From contig NZ_JAUSBZ010000097.1 in the NCBI RefSeq assembly GCF_030651755.1, positions 1 to 46,378 on the forward strand: a stretch of DNA of 46,378 nucleotides, read 5' to 3'. The translations under genes and the position numbers were made by a program. The notes under the pieces are model-generated. The model made no database searches. It saw nothing but the letters and a program-made list of their open reading frames with translations, and was not told where the DNA came from. The DNA is from Phenylobacterium sp. GTDB taxonomy: Bacteria > Pseudomonadota > Alphaproteobacteria > Caulobacterales > Caulobacteraceae. Shown piece after piece: positions 25,050 through 33,222 of this stretch (position 1 is its first letter; every line of letters starts with the position of its first letter).

Positions 25050-25579
25050 ACCCGAGCGCGATCAATCCTTGTGGAAAACGTTCAACGCTGATTTTGCGGG
25101 AAATTTAGCCCAGAACCCCCAAAGGATTCACAGCCTATACACCGACTTTACACAGGACGCTCACAAGCGGCCGAAGTCGGGCGCTTGCTTCATAGCGGGT
25201 TCGGGATCAAGGTCAAGGGGTCGAGAGGGACCGCAGCCCTGGCGAACCAGAAAAACCGGGAAACCGGCCGACTGGAACGCAGATGGAGCGGGAGGTTTCG
25301 GAGCGACGGCGGCGGGGCGACCCAAGGTCAGCGTTCAGAGACAACGGCGTGACGGAAACCTGCGGGGCAGCCCGTGCTCGAAGTCACAGCGACCTAACGA
25401 TACAGGTCCGGAAGGATCTGGAATGAGGGCGACGCCGCGGCCTGCCGCAGCGCCGCCCTCTTGCCATGGGCGCGGCTCAATCCACGCCGTGGGCCGACCG
25501 GCAACCGCCGCCCGTTTCCGCTTAACGATTTGGCGCCACCCCCTGAGCCAGACTGCGGCATTCGGAGGGGATCTCGGCC
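25050..25579. other. 530-base intergenic region with DnaA-like boxes and tetraloop hairpins
   Basis: No convincing gene lies here; the longest frame crossing it runs through the end of uup and lacks sensible protein content. Bases 25062-25160 are clearly more AT-rich than the surroundings and hold a TTTTCCACA on the minus strand (25070-25078) and partial matches on the plus strand (25124-25132, 25135-25143 and 25147-25155). Bases 25219-25420 hold four short inverted repeats, three with four-base loops: GGTC/GACC (25219-25232), CTGG-CGAA-CCAG (25239-25250), CCGG-GAAA-CCGG (25256-25267) and CAGGTCC-GGAA-GGATCTG (25403-25420). A structured RNA or long leader for the MASE1 kinase is possible. Confidence 0.45.
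25403..25420 (+). repeat. 7-bp hairpin with GGAA tetraloop
   Basis: CAGGTCC and GGATCTG pair over seven positions (one G-U) around GGAA, a GNRA tetraloop. Such loops are common in structured RNAs. The loop and its closing bases match the tip of SRP RNA, but the conserved asymmetric bulge of SRP RNA is missing, so it is not that RNA. Confidence 0.4.
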
Positions 25580-27673
25580 ATGGTGACAGGACGGCGGCTG
25601 CAGCGCGAAATGGCGCTCGGTCTGACGATCTGCCTGGCGTTCGCCAGCGCGGCCCTGCTCAGCGTGGCGCTGACCCGAGACACCAACAGCGTCGCCGCCC
25701 TCTGGCTGGCCAATGGCGTCCTGGCCGCCGGGTTCCTGCTGCTCTCGCCGCGCGGCGCCATCGCGCTTGGCGCCGCCTGCGCGGCCGCCAGCCTGGCCAT
25801 CAATATCCTTACCGGCGCGCCATCGGATATCGCGCCGGTGTTCACGGCGCTCAACATCACTGAGGCGCTCCTGGCGGCCCTCCTGATCCGGCGGCTATGC
25901 GGGACCAGGATCCGGATCGGGGGCCTCCCCCAACTGGTGCGGATCGTGCTCCTGGCGGTGGCGCCCGCGGCGGCCATCACCGCTGTCCTGGCGGCGTGCG
26001 CCCTCGCCGCCCTGGGGCGGCCCTTCACCGAGGTGCTGAGCAATTGGTTCCTCGCCCACAGCCTGGGCATGGCCATCACCCTGCCCGCCGTCCTGCTGCT
26101 GGCTGACCGCCGCTCTGGCCCCGATCATGAGCGCAGCCCGCTGGTCGAGGCCGCAGTCTATGGGCTGGTGATCACCGTCAGCTTCGCCGCCTACCTGCCC
26201 TGGACCTTCCCGGCGCCGCTGCTGATCACGCCCACCCTGGTCGTCGCCGCCTTCAGCCTTGGCCCCCGGGGCACGGCCCTGTCCGCCGTGATCATGGCGG
26301 TAATCTGCACCATCGTGCTGACCCTGGGCCCTGGGGGCGCCATTTCGTCGATGTGGTCGCCGGCATCGCGAATCCACAATCTGCAGTTCGTCATCGCCAC
26401 GGCCCTGTTCACCAGTCTCTCGGTGGCGCTGATCCTGGCCGAACAGGCCCGCACCCGGCGGCTGCTGGCCATGCGCACCCGGGCGGCCAAGCGCGCCCAG
26501 GCCCGGGCGCAGGACGCTGGGGCCGCCAAGGGCGAGTTTCTGGCGACCATGAGCCACGAAATCCGCACGCCGATGAACGCCATCCTGGGCTTCACCCAGA
26601 CCCTCCGCCGGCGAGATGACCTGCCCGACGAGGCCCGCCGGCAACTGGAGTTGGTCCACCGGGCCGGCGGCTCCCTGCTGGCGGTGGTCAATGACATTCT
26701 CGACTATTCCCGCCTTGAAACCGGCGAGGTGGAGCTGGCGCCCCTGGCCCAAACACCCCTGGCCGTGGCCCGCGACGCCCTGGACATCATCATCCCGGCG
26801 GCTGAAGCCAAGGGGCTGGACATCATCCTGGATCAGGTCGGCCCGACACAGTCGGCGGTCATGATCGATGATCTGCGGGTGCGTCAGGTCTTGCTCAACC
26901 TGCTGAGCAACGCGGTGAAGTTCACCGAGACCGGTCAGGTCCGGCTCATCCTGACCGCCCGGGACCAGGGGACCGAAATGCTGCTGCGGTTTGAGGTTCA
27001 GGACACAGGCGTCGGTATTCCGCGTGATCGGATGCACCGCCTTTTCCGTCGCTTCTCCCAGGCCGACTCCTCGGTCAGCCGGGCCTTCGGCGGGTCAGGC
27101 CTGGGCCTGGCGATCTGCAAGGGACTGGTGGAGGCCATGGGCGGCCTCATCGGGGTCAGGAGTCAGCCGGGGTCGGGGTCGACCTTCTGGTTCGAGTTCA
27201 CCGCCGAACGCGCCGAGGTCAGCGCTGACGCCCCCGCGCCCGAGGATTTGGTCGAGCTTGGTCGCGCGCACGTCCTGCTGGTGGACGACCACGCCATGAA
27301 CCGCGACCTGGGCGCCACCATACTCGACCTGCTGGGGTGCCAGGTGAGTCTGGCCTGCGACGGCGCCGAAGCCCTGGAAATGGCTCGCTCCGGCGCCTTT
27401 GACGTCATCCTCATGGATATCCACATGCCGATTATGGACGGGGTGGAGGCGACCCAGAAGATCCGCGCCCTGGAGGGCCCGGCCAGTCAGGTCCCAATCA
27501 TCGCCATGAGCGCCGACGTCATGCCTGAAATGGTGGAGCGCTGTCGTCGGGCGGGCATGTCCGACGCGGTTGGCAAGCCGGTGCAGATCGAAGCGCTTCA
27601 CGCCGCCCTCAACCGGTGGACCAGTGGACCGTCGGCCGCCGACCAGGCAGGCGACATCCCCGCGGTCGCCTGA
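25580..27673 (+). CDS. Hybrid histidine kinase with MASE1 membrane sensor
   Basis: The 697-residue protein starts with eight or so membrane helices (residues 10-290), including [15 protein letters not shown], the marker of the MASE1 integral membrane sensor. HisKA follows with [17 protein letters not shown] (His326), then the ATPase domain with [31 protein letters not shown] and [20 protein letters not shown]-terminal receiver has VDDH (569-571), phosphorylated Asp613 (VILMDIHMP) and GKPV. It probably autophosphorylates and relays to a separate histidine phosphotransfer protein. GGAGGGG precedes the ATG by nine bases. The signal is unknown; no partner gene is next to it. Confidence 0.93.
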   Translation: MVTGRRLQREMALGLTICLAFASAALLSVALTRDTNSVAALWLANGVLAAGFLLLSPRGAIALGAACAAASLAINILTGAPSDIAPVFTALNITEALLAALLIRRLCGTRIRIGGLPQLVRIVLLAVAPAAAITAVLAACALAALGRPFTEVLSNWFLAHSLGMAITLPAVLLLADRRSGPDHERSPLVEAAVYGLVITVSFAAYLPWTFPAPLLITPTLVVAAFSLGPRGTALSAVIMAVICTIVLTLGPGGAISSMWSPASRIHNLQFVIATALFTSLSVALILAEQARTRRLLAMRTRAAKRAQARAQDAGAAKGEFLATMSHEIRTPMNAILGFTQTLRRRDDLPDEARRQLELVHRAGGSLLAVVNDILDYSRLETGEVELAPLAQTPLAVARDALDIIIPAAEAKGLDIILDQVGPTQSAVMIDDLRVRQVLLNLLSNAVKFTETGQVRLILTARDQGTEMLLRFEVQDTGVGIPRDRMHRLFRRFSQADSSVSRAFGGSGLGLAICKGLVEAMGGLIGVRSQPGSGSTFWFEFTAERAEVSADAPAPEDLVELGRAHVLLVDDHAMNRDLGATILDLLGCQVSLACDGAEALEMARSGAFDVILMDIHMPIMDGVEATQKIRALEGPASQVPIIAMSADVMPEMVERCRRAGMSDAVGKPVQIEALHAALNRWTSGPSAADQAGDIPAVA

Positions 27674-27681
27674 TTTGGCAA

Positions 27682-27694
27682 GCCGCTTGGCGGC
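27682..27694 (+). terminator. Short GC hairpin after the MASE1 kinase
   Basis: GCCGC-TTG-GCGGC is a perfect 5-bp stem with a three-base loop, nine bases after the kinase stop. No T tract follows, so it may be a weak terminator or a stability hairpin. Confidence 0.3.
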
Positions 27695-27743
27695 GAGACC
27701 ACAGCCCCCTACCTATAGTGGGGTTTGTTCCTGGGGGTCTTCG

Positions 27744-28736
27744 ATGAAGCTGCTGCGCCATCTCGCCATCGCTCTGGCCGCCCTGGCCTGCGCCTGCTCA
27801 CCGGAATCAAAGACCGACGAACTCACTGGCGCCGAAGGTCTGACGACCCTCCGCTTCGCCACCGACTGGCGCGCGCAGGCTGAGCACGGCGGCTTCTATC
27901 AGGCGCTCGCCACCGGCGAATTCGAGAAGCGTGGCCTTAAGGTCGAGATCATCCAGGGCGGCCCTGGGGTCAATGTGCCTCAGCTGCTCGCCGCCGGCGC
28001 GGTCGACATGGGCATGGGCTCCAACAGCTTCATCGTCATGAACCTGGCCCAGGAGAAGGCGCCGGTGAAGGCCGTCGCGGCCTTCATGCAGAAGGACCCC
28101 CAGGTCCTGATCGCCCATCCTGACCAGGGGATCGAGACCATAGCCGACCTTAAGGGTCGCCCCATTCTGCTGTCGGACGCCTCGGTCACCGCCTTCTGGG
28201 TCTGGCTGAAGGCCAAGTACGGGTTCACCGACGATCAGGTGCGGAAATACACCTTCAACGCCGCGCCCTTTCTGTCGGACAAGCGTGTGGCGCAGCAGGG
28301 CTATGTGACCTCAGAGCCCTATACGATCGAAAAGGCGGCGGGGTTTGCGCCCAAGGTCTTCCTGCTCGCCGACCACGGCTATCCTGGCTACGCCACCATG
28401 GTGCTGGCCCGGGACGCCCTGATCACCGAGAATCCTGAGGCCGTCCGCGCCTTTGTTGAAGCCAGCATCGCCGGCTGGCGGTCCTATCTGGACGGCGATC
28501 CCGCGCCTGGCGACGCGCTGATCAGGACGGACAATCCCGAGATGACTCAGGACGTCCTAGACCAGGCCCGGGACAAGCTGAAGTCCTATGGGATTGTCGA
28601 TGGGGGGGACCCGGCCATGACGGGACGGATGACCGAGGCCCGCTGGACCGAGTTCCTGGAGATGGCGCGCGGCCAGGGGGTCTATCCCGCCGACCTGGAG
28701 GCGACCTCCGCCTACACCCTCGACTTCCTGCCCTAG
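27744..28736 (+). CDS. NitT/TauT-type ABC transporter substrate-binding lipoprotein (NMT1/SsuA-like)
   Basis: The 330-residue periplasmic protein would carry the substrate of the transporter encoded downstream. The N-terminus (MKLLRHLAIALAALACAC) is a lipoprotein-like signal with Cys16 and Cys18. The mature part opens with LRFATDWRAQAEHGGFYQAL, the NMT1/THI5-like periplasmic binding fold (PF09084 type), and keeps LLAAGAVDMGMGSNSF and YVTSEPYTIEK. GGGGG precedes the ATG. The ATPase starts 12 bases later. Candidate substrates are sulfonates, nitrate or pyrimidine precursors; I cannot choose. No TPP riboswitch is seen upstream, which argues mildly against a thiamine-precursor role. Confidence 0.9.
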   Translation: MKLLRHLAIALAALACACSPESKTDELTGAEGLTTLRFATDWRAQAEHGGFYQALATGEFEKRGLKVEIIQGGPGVNVPQLLAAGAVDMGMGSNSFIVMNLAQEKAPVKAVAAFMQKDPQVLIAHPDQGIETIADLKGRPILLSDASVTAFWVWLKAKYGFTDDQVRKYTFNAAPFLSDKRVAQQGYVTSEPYTIEKAAGFAPKVFLLADHGYPGYATMVLARDALITENPEAVRAFVEASIAGWRSYLDGDPAPGDALIRTDNPEMTQDVLDQARDKLKSYGIVDGGDPAMTGRMTEARWTEFLEMARGQGVYPADLEATSAYTLDFLP

Positions 28737-28748
28737 GCCGCGCCTCGC

Positions 28749-29501
28749 ATGGAGCCGTTCGTCGCCGAACTGGCGCAGGTCGAGGTTGAGTATGGGCAGG
28801 CGAACCTCGCGCTTGGCCCGATCGACCTCACCCTTGCGCCTGGAGAGATCACCGCCCTGGTCGGACCTTCAGGCTGTGGCAAGTCCACCGCCCTACGACT
28901 GCTGGCGGGGTTGGAGGCGCCTACTCGCGGCCACGTCCGCCGCACCGCCGGGCGGGGCGAAACCTCTGTCGTCTTCCAGGCGCCGACCCTGGCCCCCTGG
29001 CTTTCGGCCCGCGACAACGCCGCCCTGCCGCTGGAGATCTCAGGGCTCTCCCGGCGAGAGGCGCGCCAGCGAGCTGAGGCGGCCCTGGCGCGGGTGGGCT
29101 TGGCCGGCGCGGCCGGGGCGCGGCCGGCCCAGCTGTCTGGGGGCATGGCCATGCGGGTCTCGCTGGCGCGGGCGCTGGTGACCGAACCGCGCCTGTTGTT
29201 GCTGGACGAACCCTTCGCCGCCCTGGACGAGATCACCCGTCGGGCCCTGGCCGATGACGTCCTGCGCCTGTGGGCCGAAACCCGGCCGGCCATCGTCTTC
29301 GTCACCCATAGCGTCGAGGAGGCGGTCTACATGGCCAGCCGGGTCGTGGTGTTCAGCCGTGGTCCTGGACGGATCGCCGGCGAGATGTCGGTGGCTGGGC
29401 CCGCGCCCCGCCCTGAGAGTTTCAGGACCACAGCCGGGTTCCGGGCGACCGTGGAGGCCGTGTCGACGGTGCTGGCGCGGGGCATGGAGTTGGCCAGTTG
29501 A
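28749..29501 (+). CDS. ABC transporter ATP-binding protein (NitT/TauT type)
   Basis: The 250-residue ATPase has Walker A VGPSGCGKST (36-45), Q loop VVFQAPTLAPW, signature LSGGMAMRVSLARAL and Walker B LLLLDEPFAALDE, then the switch His in FVTHSVEEAVYMASRVVVFS. These match the SsuB/TauB/NrtC group. It powers uptake through the permease encoded next, whose TTG start overlaps its stop as TTGA. The expected A-loop region is present (LGPIDLTLAPGEITALVGPS). The substrate is set by the binding protein. Confidence 0.93.
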   Translation: MEPFVAELAQVEVEYGQANLALGPIDLTLAPGEITALVGPSGCGKSTALRLLAGLEAPTRGHVRRTAGRGETSVVFQAPTLAPWLSARDNAALPLEISGLSRREARQRAEAALARVGLAGAAGARPAQLSGGMAMRVSLARALVTEPRLLLLDEPFAALDEITRRALADDVLRLWAETRPAIVFVTHSVEEAVYMASRVVVFSRGPGRIAGEMSVAGPAPRPESFRTTAGFRATVEAVSTVLARGMELAS

Positions 29502-30265
29502 AGCGGCTCGCCGACATCCTCGCCCCGGTCCTGCTGATCGTCATCCTGCTAGGCGTCTGGGAGATCACCTGCCGCGTCCTGCAGACGCCGGCCTACTTCC
29601 TGCCGACCCCGAGCGCCGTGGGCGTGAGCCTGTGGGCCGACGCCCCGACCCTCCTCGCCTCGGCCTGGAACACCCTTTCCATGGCCCTGGCGGCCCTGAT
29701 CCTGGCCAGCCTGTCGGCCCAGGCGTTGGCCCTGCTGGTCGCGTTGAGCCCCATCCTTGAACGGGCGATCAAGCCCCTGGCCGTCGTCCTGCAGGTCACG
29801 CCGGTGGTGGCTATCGCGCCGCTGGTGGTGATCTGGGCCGGCATCGACAACCCAGAGCGCGCCATCATCGCCCTGGCCGCCCTTGTGGCTTTCTTCCCCA
29901 TATTCTCCGGGGCGATCACCGGCCTGAAGGCCGCCGATCCTGACCTTGAGCGCCTGTTCGATCTCTATGGGGCCGGCCGGGTGAAGCGCCTCATCCGCCT
30001 GCGCCTGCCGTCGGCCGTGCCCTTCCTGCTGGAGGGGCACAAGGTGGCGGCGGGTCTCGCCCTGATCGGAGCCGTGGTCGCCGAGTTCGTCGCGGGCTCC
30101 GGCGGCGCCCAGGGCCTGGCCTGGCGCATCCTGGAGGCTGGGAACCGGCTGCAGACCGCACGGATGTTCGCCGCCCTGGTGGTGCTCGGACTCATGGGCG
30201 CCCTGCTCTATGCAGGTCTCGCGCGCCTGGAACGCTCCGGGCTGCGCTGGTGGCGGGGCCGTTAG
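29498..30265 (+). CDS. ABC transporter permease (NitT/TauT type)
   Basis: The 255-residue membrane protein has about six helices, beginning at residues 6-25. The cytoplasmic EAA-type loop FDLYGAGRVKRLIRLRLPSAVPFLLEG that contacts the ATPase is visible around residues 155-180. FFPIFSGAITGL and LIGAVVAEFVAGSGG are further family segments. It starts at a TTG overlapping the ATPase stop by four bases, indicating coupling. It completes a binding protein-ATPase-permease set. Confidence 0.92.
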   Translation: MKRLADILAPVLLIVILLGVWEITCRVLQTPAYFLPTPSAVGVSLWADAPTLLASAWNTLSMALAALILASLSAQALALLVALSPILERAIKPLAVVLQVTPVVAIAPLVVIWAGIDNPERAIIALAALVAFFPIFSGAITGLKAADPDLERLFDLYGAGRVKRLIRLRLPSAVPFLLEGHKVAAGLALIGAVVAEFVAGSGGAQGLAWRILEAGNRLQTARMFAALVVLGLMGALLYAGLARLERSGLRWWRGR

Positions 30266-30302
30266 CCGCAGGTTAAGCCGCTCGCCCTAAAACGGGTCGG
30301 GC

Positions 30303-30983
30303 ATGATCCGTCGCTGTCTCCTTCCTGTGATTTCCGCCGGCCTTGTCCTGGCGAACGCCGCTCCGGGCCTGGCCCAGACGGTGCTGCAGGACCGCTATGG
30401 CCCGCCGCCCGCCGCACGGGGCGGCGACCTGCAAGCCCATGCCAGCACAGAAACCTATGGCGGCCCCATGCTGAGCTGGTCTGGAAAGCGTGTCAGCGCG
30501 GCCGCCATGGCGCAGCCTGCGGCGCCGGCTCGCCCTGAACCCACGGCCCTGGCCCGGCAGTTTGCCCCATCGACGGCGGGGCCGAGCGCTCCGCCGCCTG
30601 GCTTTGCGCCCCCCTCGGCGCCCCCAATGAGGCCAGCCGTTCAGCCTGGCTATGAGCCCGTGCTGCGCGCGCCCCTCGCCCCGACCACCGATCCGGCGCC
30701 GGGGCTCCTGGGGGGACCGCCGGCAGCCCCCTTGCCCACCAGCATCTATGGTCAGGCCCCGTCGCAATCCCAGGCGCCCGCTCCGACCTTTGCTCAGGCC
30801 TCCGTGGCGGCGCGCCCCGGTGGCAGCCAGCTCTATTCCCTGCATCGGGAGTACGGCATGACCCCCGACGCCATTCCGGCCCCGCTTCCGGGCCCCAACT
30901 ACATCCTGGTCGGCCCCCCCGACACCCCCGAGGCTATGGGTGACGGGGGAGATCCGGCTCAGGGTCTTGATCGCCAGTTCTGA
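30303..30983 (+). CDS. Exported proline-rich hypothetical protein
   Basis: The 226-residue product has a signal peptide (MIRRCLLPVISAGLVLANAAPGLAQ) and a low-complexity mature part rich in Pro and Ala (PSAPPPGFAPPSAPPMRP and similar). Near the C-terminus is a more ordered stretch, SQLYSLHREYGMTPDAIPAPLPGPNYILVG. No cysteines are in the mature part and no known domain is evident. It probably spans the periplasm or associates with the wall. It starts 37 bases after the permease and is followed eight bases later by the DUF2336 gene. Confidence 0.75.
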   Translation: MIRRCLLPVISAGLVLANAAPGLAQTVLQDRYGPPPAARGGDLQAHASTETYGGPMLSWSGKRVSAAAMAQPAAPARPEPTALARQFAPSTAGPSAPPPGFAPPSAPPMRPAVQPGYEPVLRAPLAPTTDPAPGLLGGPPAAPLPTSIYGQAPSQSQAPAPTFAQASVAARPGGSQLYSLHREYGMTPDAIPAPLPGPNYILVGPPDTPEAMGDGGDPAQGLDRQF

Positions 30984-30990
30984 GTCGCCC

Positions 30991-32088
30991 ATGGAACGGT
31001 CCAAGCTTCACGATCTGATCGCCCTGGCCAACGAGCCCTCCAGCGCCCGGCGACGGGAGCTGCTCCGCGGGGTGACCGACCTGTTTTTCGCCGGCGACGG
31101 CGGCCATGGCGGGTCAGAACTCGCCCTGTTCGACGACGTGATGGGCCAGCTGGCCAGCGACATGGAGGAGGCCGTCCGGGGGGAGCTGTCCCGACGTCTG
31201 GCCGAGGCCTCCGCGCCGCCCCGTCACCTGCTGCGCGACCTCGCCCGTGACACCGCCATCTCGGTGGCCGAACCCATTCTTACCGGCTCCTCGGCGCTCA
31301 CCGACGATGACCTGCTGGCCGTGGCCCACACCCGCGGCCAGGATCACCTGCGCGCCATCAGCCAGCGGCCGCAGGTTTCGGCCGCCGTATCCGAGGCCAT
31401 TGTCGAGCGTGGTGACGACCACACCATCGGCGCCCTGTTGCGCAATGACGGCGCTGAACTGTCCCGGGAAACCCATGAGCGGGTGATCGACCGGGCGATG
31501 GCCAATTCCGACCTGCACGCCGCAGTCGTCAGCCGCCGCACGGTGCCCGTCGACCTGTTGAACGAGATGTATTTCGTCGTCGAGGCGCAGCTGCGCGACG
31601 CCATCCGCGACCGCAACAGCGAGGTCGACCCTGAAGCCCTGGAGGCCGCCCTGGCCGCCAGTCGAAAGAGTCTCGCCACCCGTGACGGCGCCCTGCCCGA
31701 TGACTACGAGGAGGCCGAGCGCGCTGTTCGCCTGCTCAAGCTGCGCAACGGCATCACCCCGCCGGTGCTGGCCGCCTTCCTGCGCAATCGCGAGACCACC
31801 AAGTTCCTGGTCGCCCTGTGCGAGATGGCCGATATCGACTTTGGCACCGCACGAAAGATCCTGGAGCGTCAGGACCTGGACGCCCTGTCCATCGTCTGCA
31901 AGGCGGCCGGCTTCGAGCGCTCGCTCTACCTCACCTTCGCCGTCCTGATCCTCGATCGGGAGGCCAACGCCATGGGTCGCGCCCGGGAGTATGGCGAACT
32001 GTTCGAGGCCCTGCCGCGGGAAGCCGCCCAGCGCACCATCCGCTTCTGGCGCATCCGTCGCCAGACCGGCGACGTGGCTGCGGCCTGA
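30991..32088 (+). CDS. DUF2336 domain-containing protein
   Basis: The 365-residue protein is soluble, helical and repetitive like a HEAT/ARM solenoid, with segments such as LLRDLARDTAISVAEPILTGSSALTDDDLLAVAHTRGQDHLRAIS. This matches DUF2336 proteins common in Caulobacterales and other alphaproteobacteria. The C-terminal part has NGITPPVLAAFLRNRETTKFLVALCEMADIDF. Function is unknown. The ATG at 30991 was chosen eight bases after the preceding gene; the frame extends to 30940 inside it. A second family member is at 44566-45783. The gene faces the three-repeat TonB-C protein across a 12-base gap. Confidence 0.85.
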   Translation: MERSKLHDLIALANEPSSARRRELLRGVTDLFFAGDGGHGGSELALFDDVMGQLASDMEEAVRGELSRRLAEASAPPRHLLRDLARDTAISVAEPILTGSSALTDDDLLAVAHTRGQDHLRAISQRPQVSAAVSEAIVERGDDHTIGALLRNDGAELSRETHERVIDRAMANSDLHAAVVSRRTVPVDLLNEMYFVVEAQLRDAIRDRNSEVDPEALEAALAASRKSLATRDGALPDDYEEAERAVRLLKLRNGITPPVLAAFLRNRETTKFLVALCEMADIDFGTARKILERQDLDALSIVCKAAGFERSLYLTFAVLILDREANAMGRAREYGELFEALPREAAQRTIRFWRIRRQTGDVAAA

Positions 32089-32100
32089 TCGGGTCGTCCC

Positions 32101-33159
32101 CTAGGGAGCCGGGGCTGGGGTCGCAGGGGCCTCGGGTGGCAACTCATAGCGGATCGGCAGGGCGATCCGCCCACCCACGGTCGGCAGCCCCTCGTCGGTC
32201 CAGACCGACAGGCGGAAATGCGACGCCAGGGCCAGGGCGGCCTCGCCAAATCCAAGCCCGGCCGGCGCCTCTGATCCCACCTGACAGTCCTCCACCATCC
32301 CGCCCGGCCCCACGACGCAGTTCATAAGCACGCGGGCGCCCGAAACGCCCTTGACCCGCGCCTCCGCAGGATAGGCATCGACGACGGCCCCGGCCGACGG
32401 GAGCCGGGTCCACTGGGGCTTGCCGATCACCCGCTTCTCAGGGTCCAGCATGTCCGGCGCGAAGGTGACCATGTACTGGGTTTCAACACCCCGCAGATCG
32501 GAGTCGTCGGCCGTTGGGGCCAGCACGAACTGCTCCGAAAGGCTTCGGGCCGCCTTAGCGAAGCCAAAGCCTCGCGGCGTCTCGCTTAGGGTCCTGCAGT
32601 CCTTGAGTCGACGGTCTTCGGTCAGGGTGCAGCGTATTGTGGCCGAGCCTCCAACCCCCTCTGCAGCGGCCTTTTGAGGATAGGCTGTAGCCGTCTCGGC
32701 ATGGCTCGGCGCATCAGCCCACAGGGGCCGCCCCATGAAACGACGCGTCATTGGATTCTGCCCACCCGGGAGAAACGAGCCTGTGGGCGTGCCCAGTCCT
32801 TTGAAATCGATCGGGATGCGAACGTCCCCGACGACCGGCTGGCCATCCTTTATCGCCGGCTTCATGAGGAACTGGGGAGTCAGCGCGATTGCGGCCTGAC
32901 CAAAGCCCATGTCTTCCGGCTGCTCAGACAGGACGACGCACTCAAACAGGGCGCCTTGAAGGCTCACCTTGCAGCCGATGGTCGCCTTGCCGTCGAGCCC
33001 CCTATCCACAGCTTTGGTGGGAAAAACAGCCATGAGCTGCGACCGCGTGGGAAGCCTCAGCCAGTCAGCCTCTACATCGGGACGCTCGACCAGTTCCTGC
33101 GCCAAGGCCGGCCCAGCAAGAGTCATAACGGTGCATAAGACCAGGTAGCTCAACCGCAT
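32101..33159 (-). CDS. Exported protein with three TonB C-terminal-like repeats
   Basis: The 352-residue protein has a signal peptide (MRLSYLVLCTVMTLAGPALAQ) and no membrane anchor or proline linker, unlike TonB. Three repeats of about 105-115 residues follow, each starting with a VFPTKA/AYPQKA/AYPAEA segment and ending in a GFG..A......F motif (about 45-100, 159-215 and 262-318). These look like TonB_C domains. Each repeat has two cysteines exactly 11 residues apart (63/74, 177/188, 281/292), likely disulfides. The ATG at 33159 has GGAGG eight bases upstream. Function unknown; it may bind envelope proteins. It follows the TPR-like gene by 64 bases. Confidence 0.82.
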   Translation of the reverse strand: MRLSYLVLCTVMTLAGPALAQELVERPDVEADWLRLPTRSQLMAVFPTKAVDRGLDGKATIGCKVSLQGALFECVVLSEQPEDMGFGQAAIALTPQFLMKPAIKDGQPVVGDVRIPIDFKGLGTPTGSFLPGGQNPMTRRFMGRPLWADAPSHAETATAYPQKAAAEGVGGSATIRCTLTEDRRLKDCRTLSETPRGFGFAKAARSLSEQFVLAPTADDSDLRGVETQYMVTFAPDMLDPEKRVIGKPQWTRLPSAGAVVDAYPAEARVKGVSGARVLMNCVVGPGGMVEDCQVGSEAPAGLGFGEAALALASHFRLSVWTDEGLPTVGGRIALPIRYELPPEAPATPAPAP

Positions 33160-33222
33160 CGGCGCGTCCTCCAGCAGGAGGAGGAAGCCTACCAAAGGTT
33201 GTCTTTGGTGGCGATGCCCGTT

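Noticed and set aside
25062..25160. Chromosome replication origin
   Set aside because: DnaA-like boxes and AT-richness are present, but most boxes are weak and the neighbours (uup, a sensor kinase) are not origin-linked genes.
25403..25420. Part of an SRP (4.5S) RNA gene
   Set aside because: The GGAA loop and flanking CAGGTCC fit the tip of SRP RNA, but the conserved AGCAGCC side of the bulge is replaced by a plain paired stem.
24961..25863. A 300-codon plus-strand frame across the uup-MASE1 gap
   Set aside because: It starts inside uup, ends inside the MASE1 kinase, and its residues are a mix of Arg/Pro/Gly without secondary structure or motif.
27674..27743. TPP riboswitch upstream of the NMT1-like transporter
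   Set aside because: The gap is only 70 bases and lacks the CTGAGA core of the THI element.
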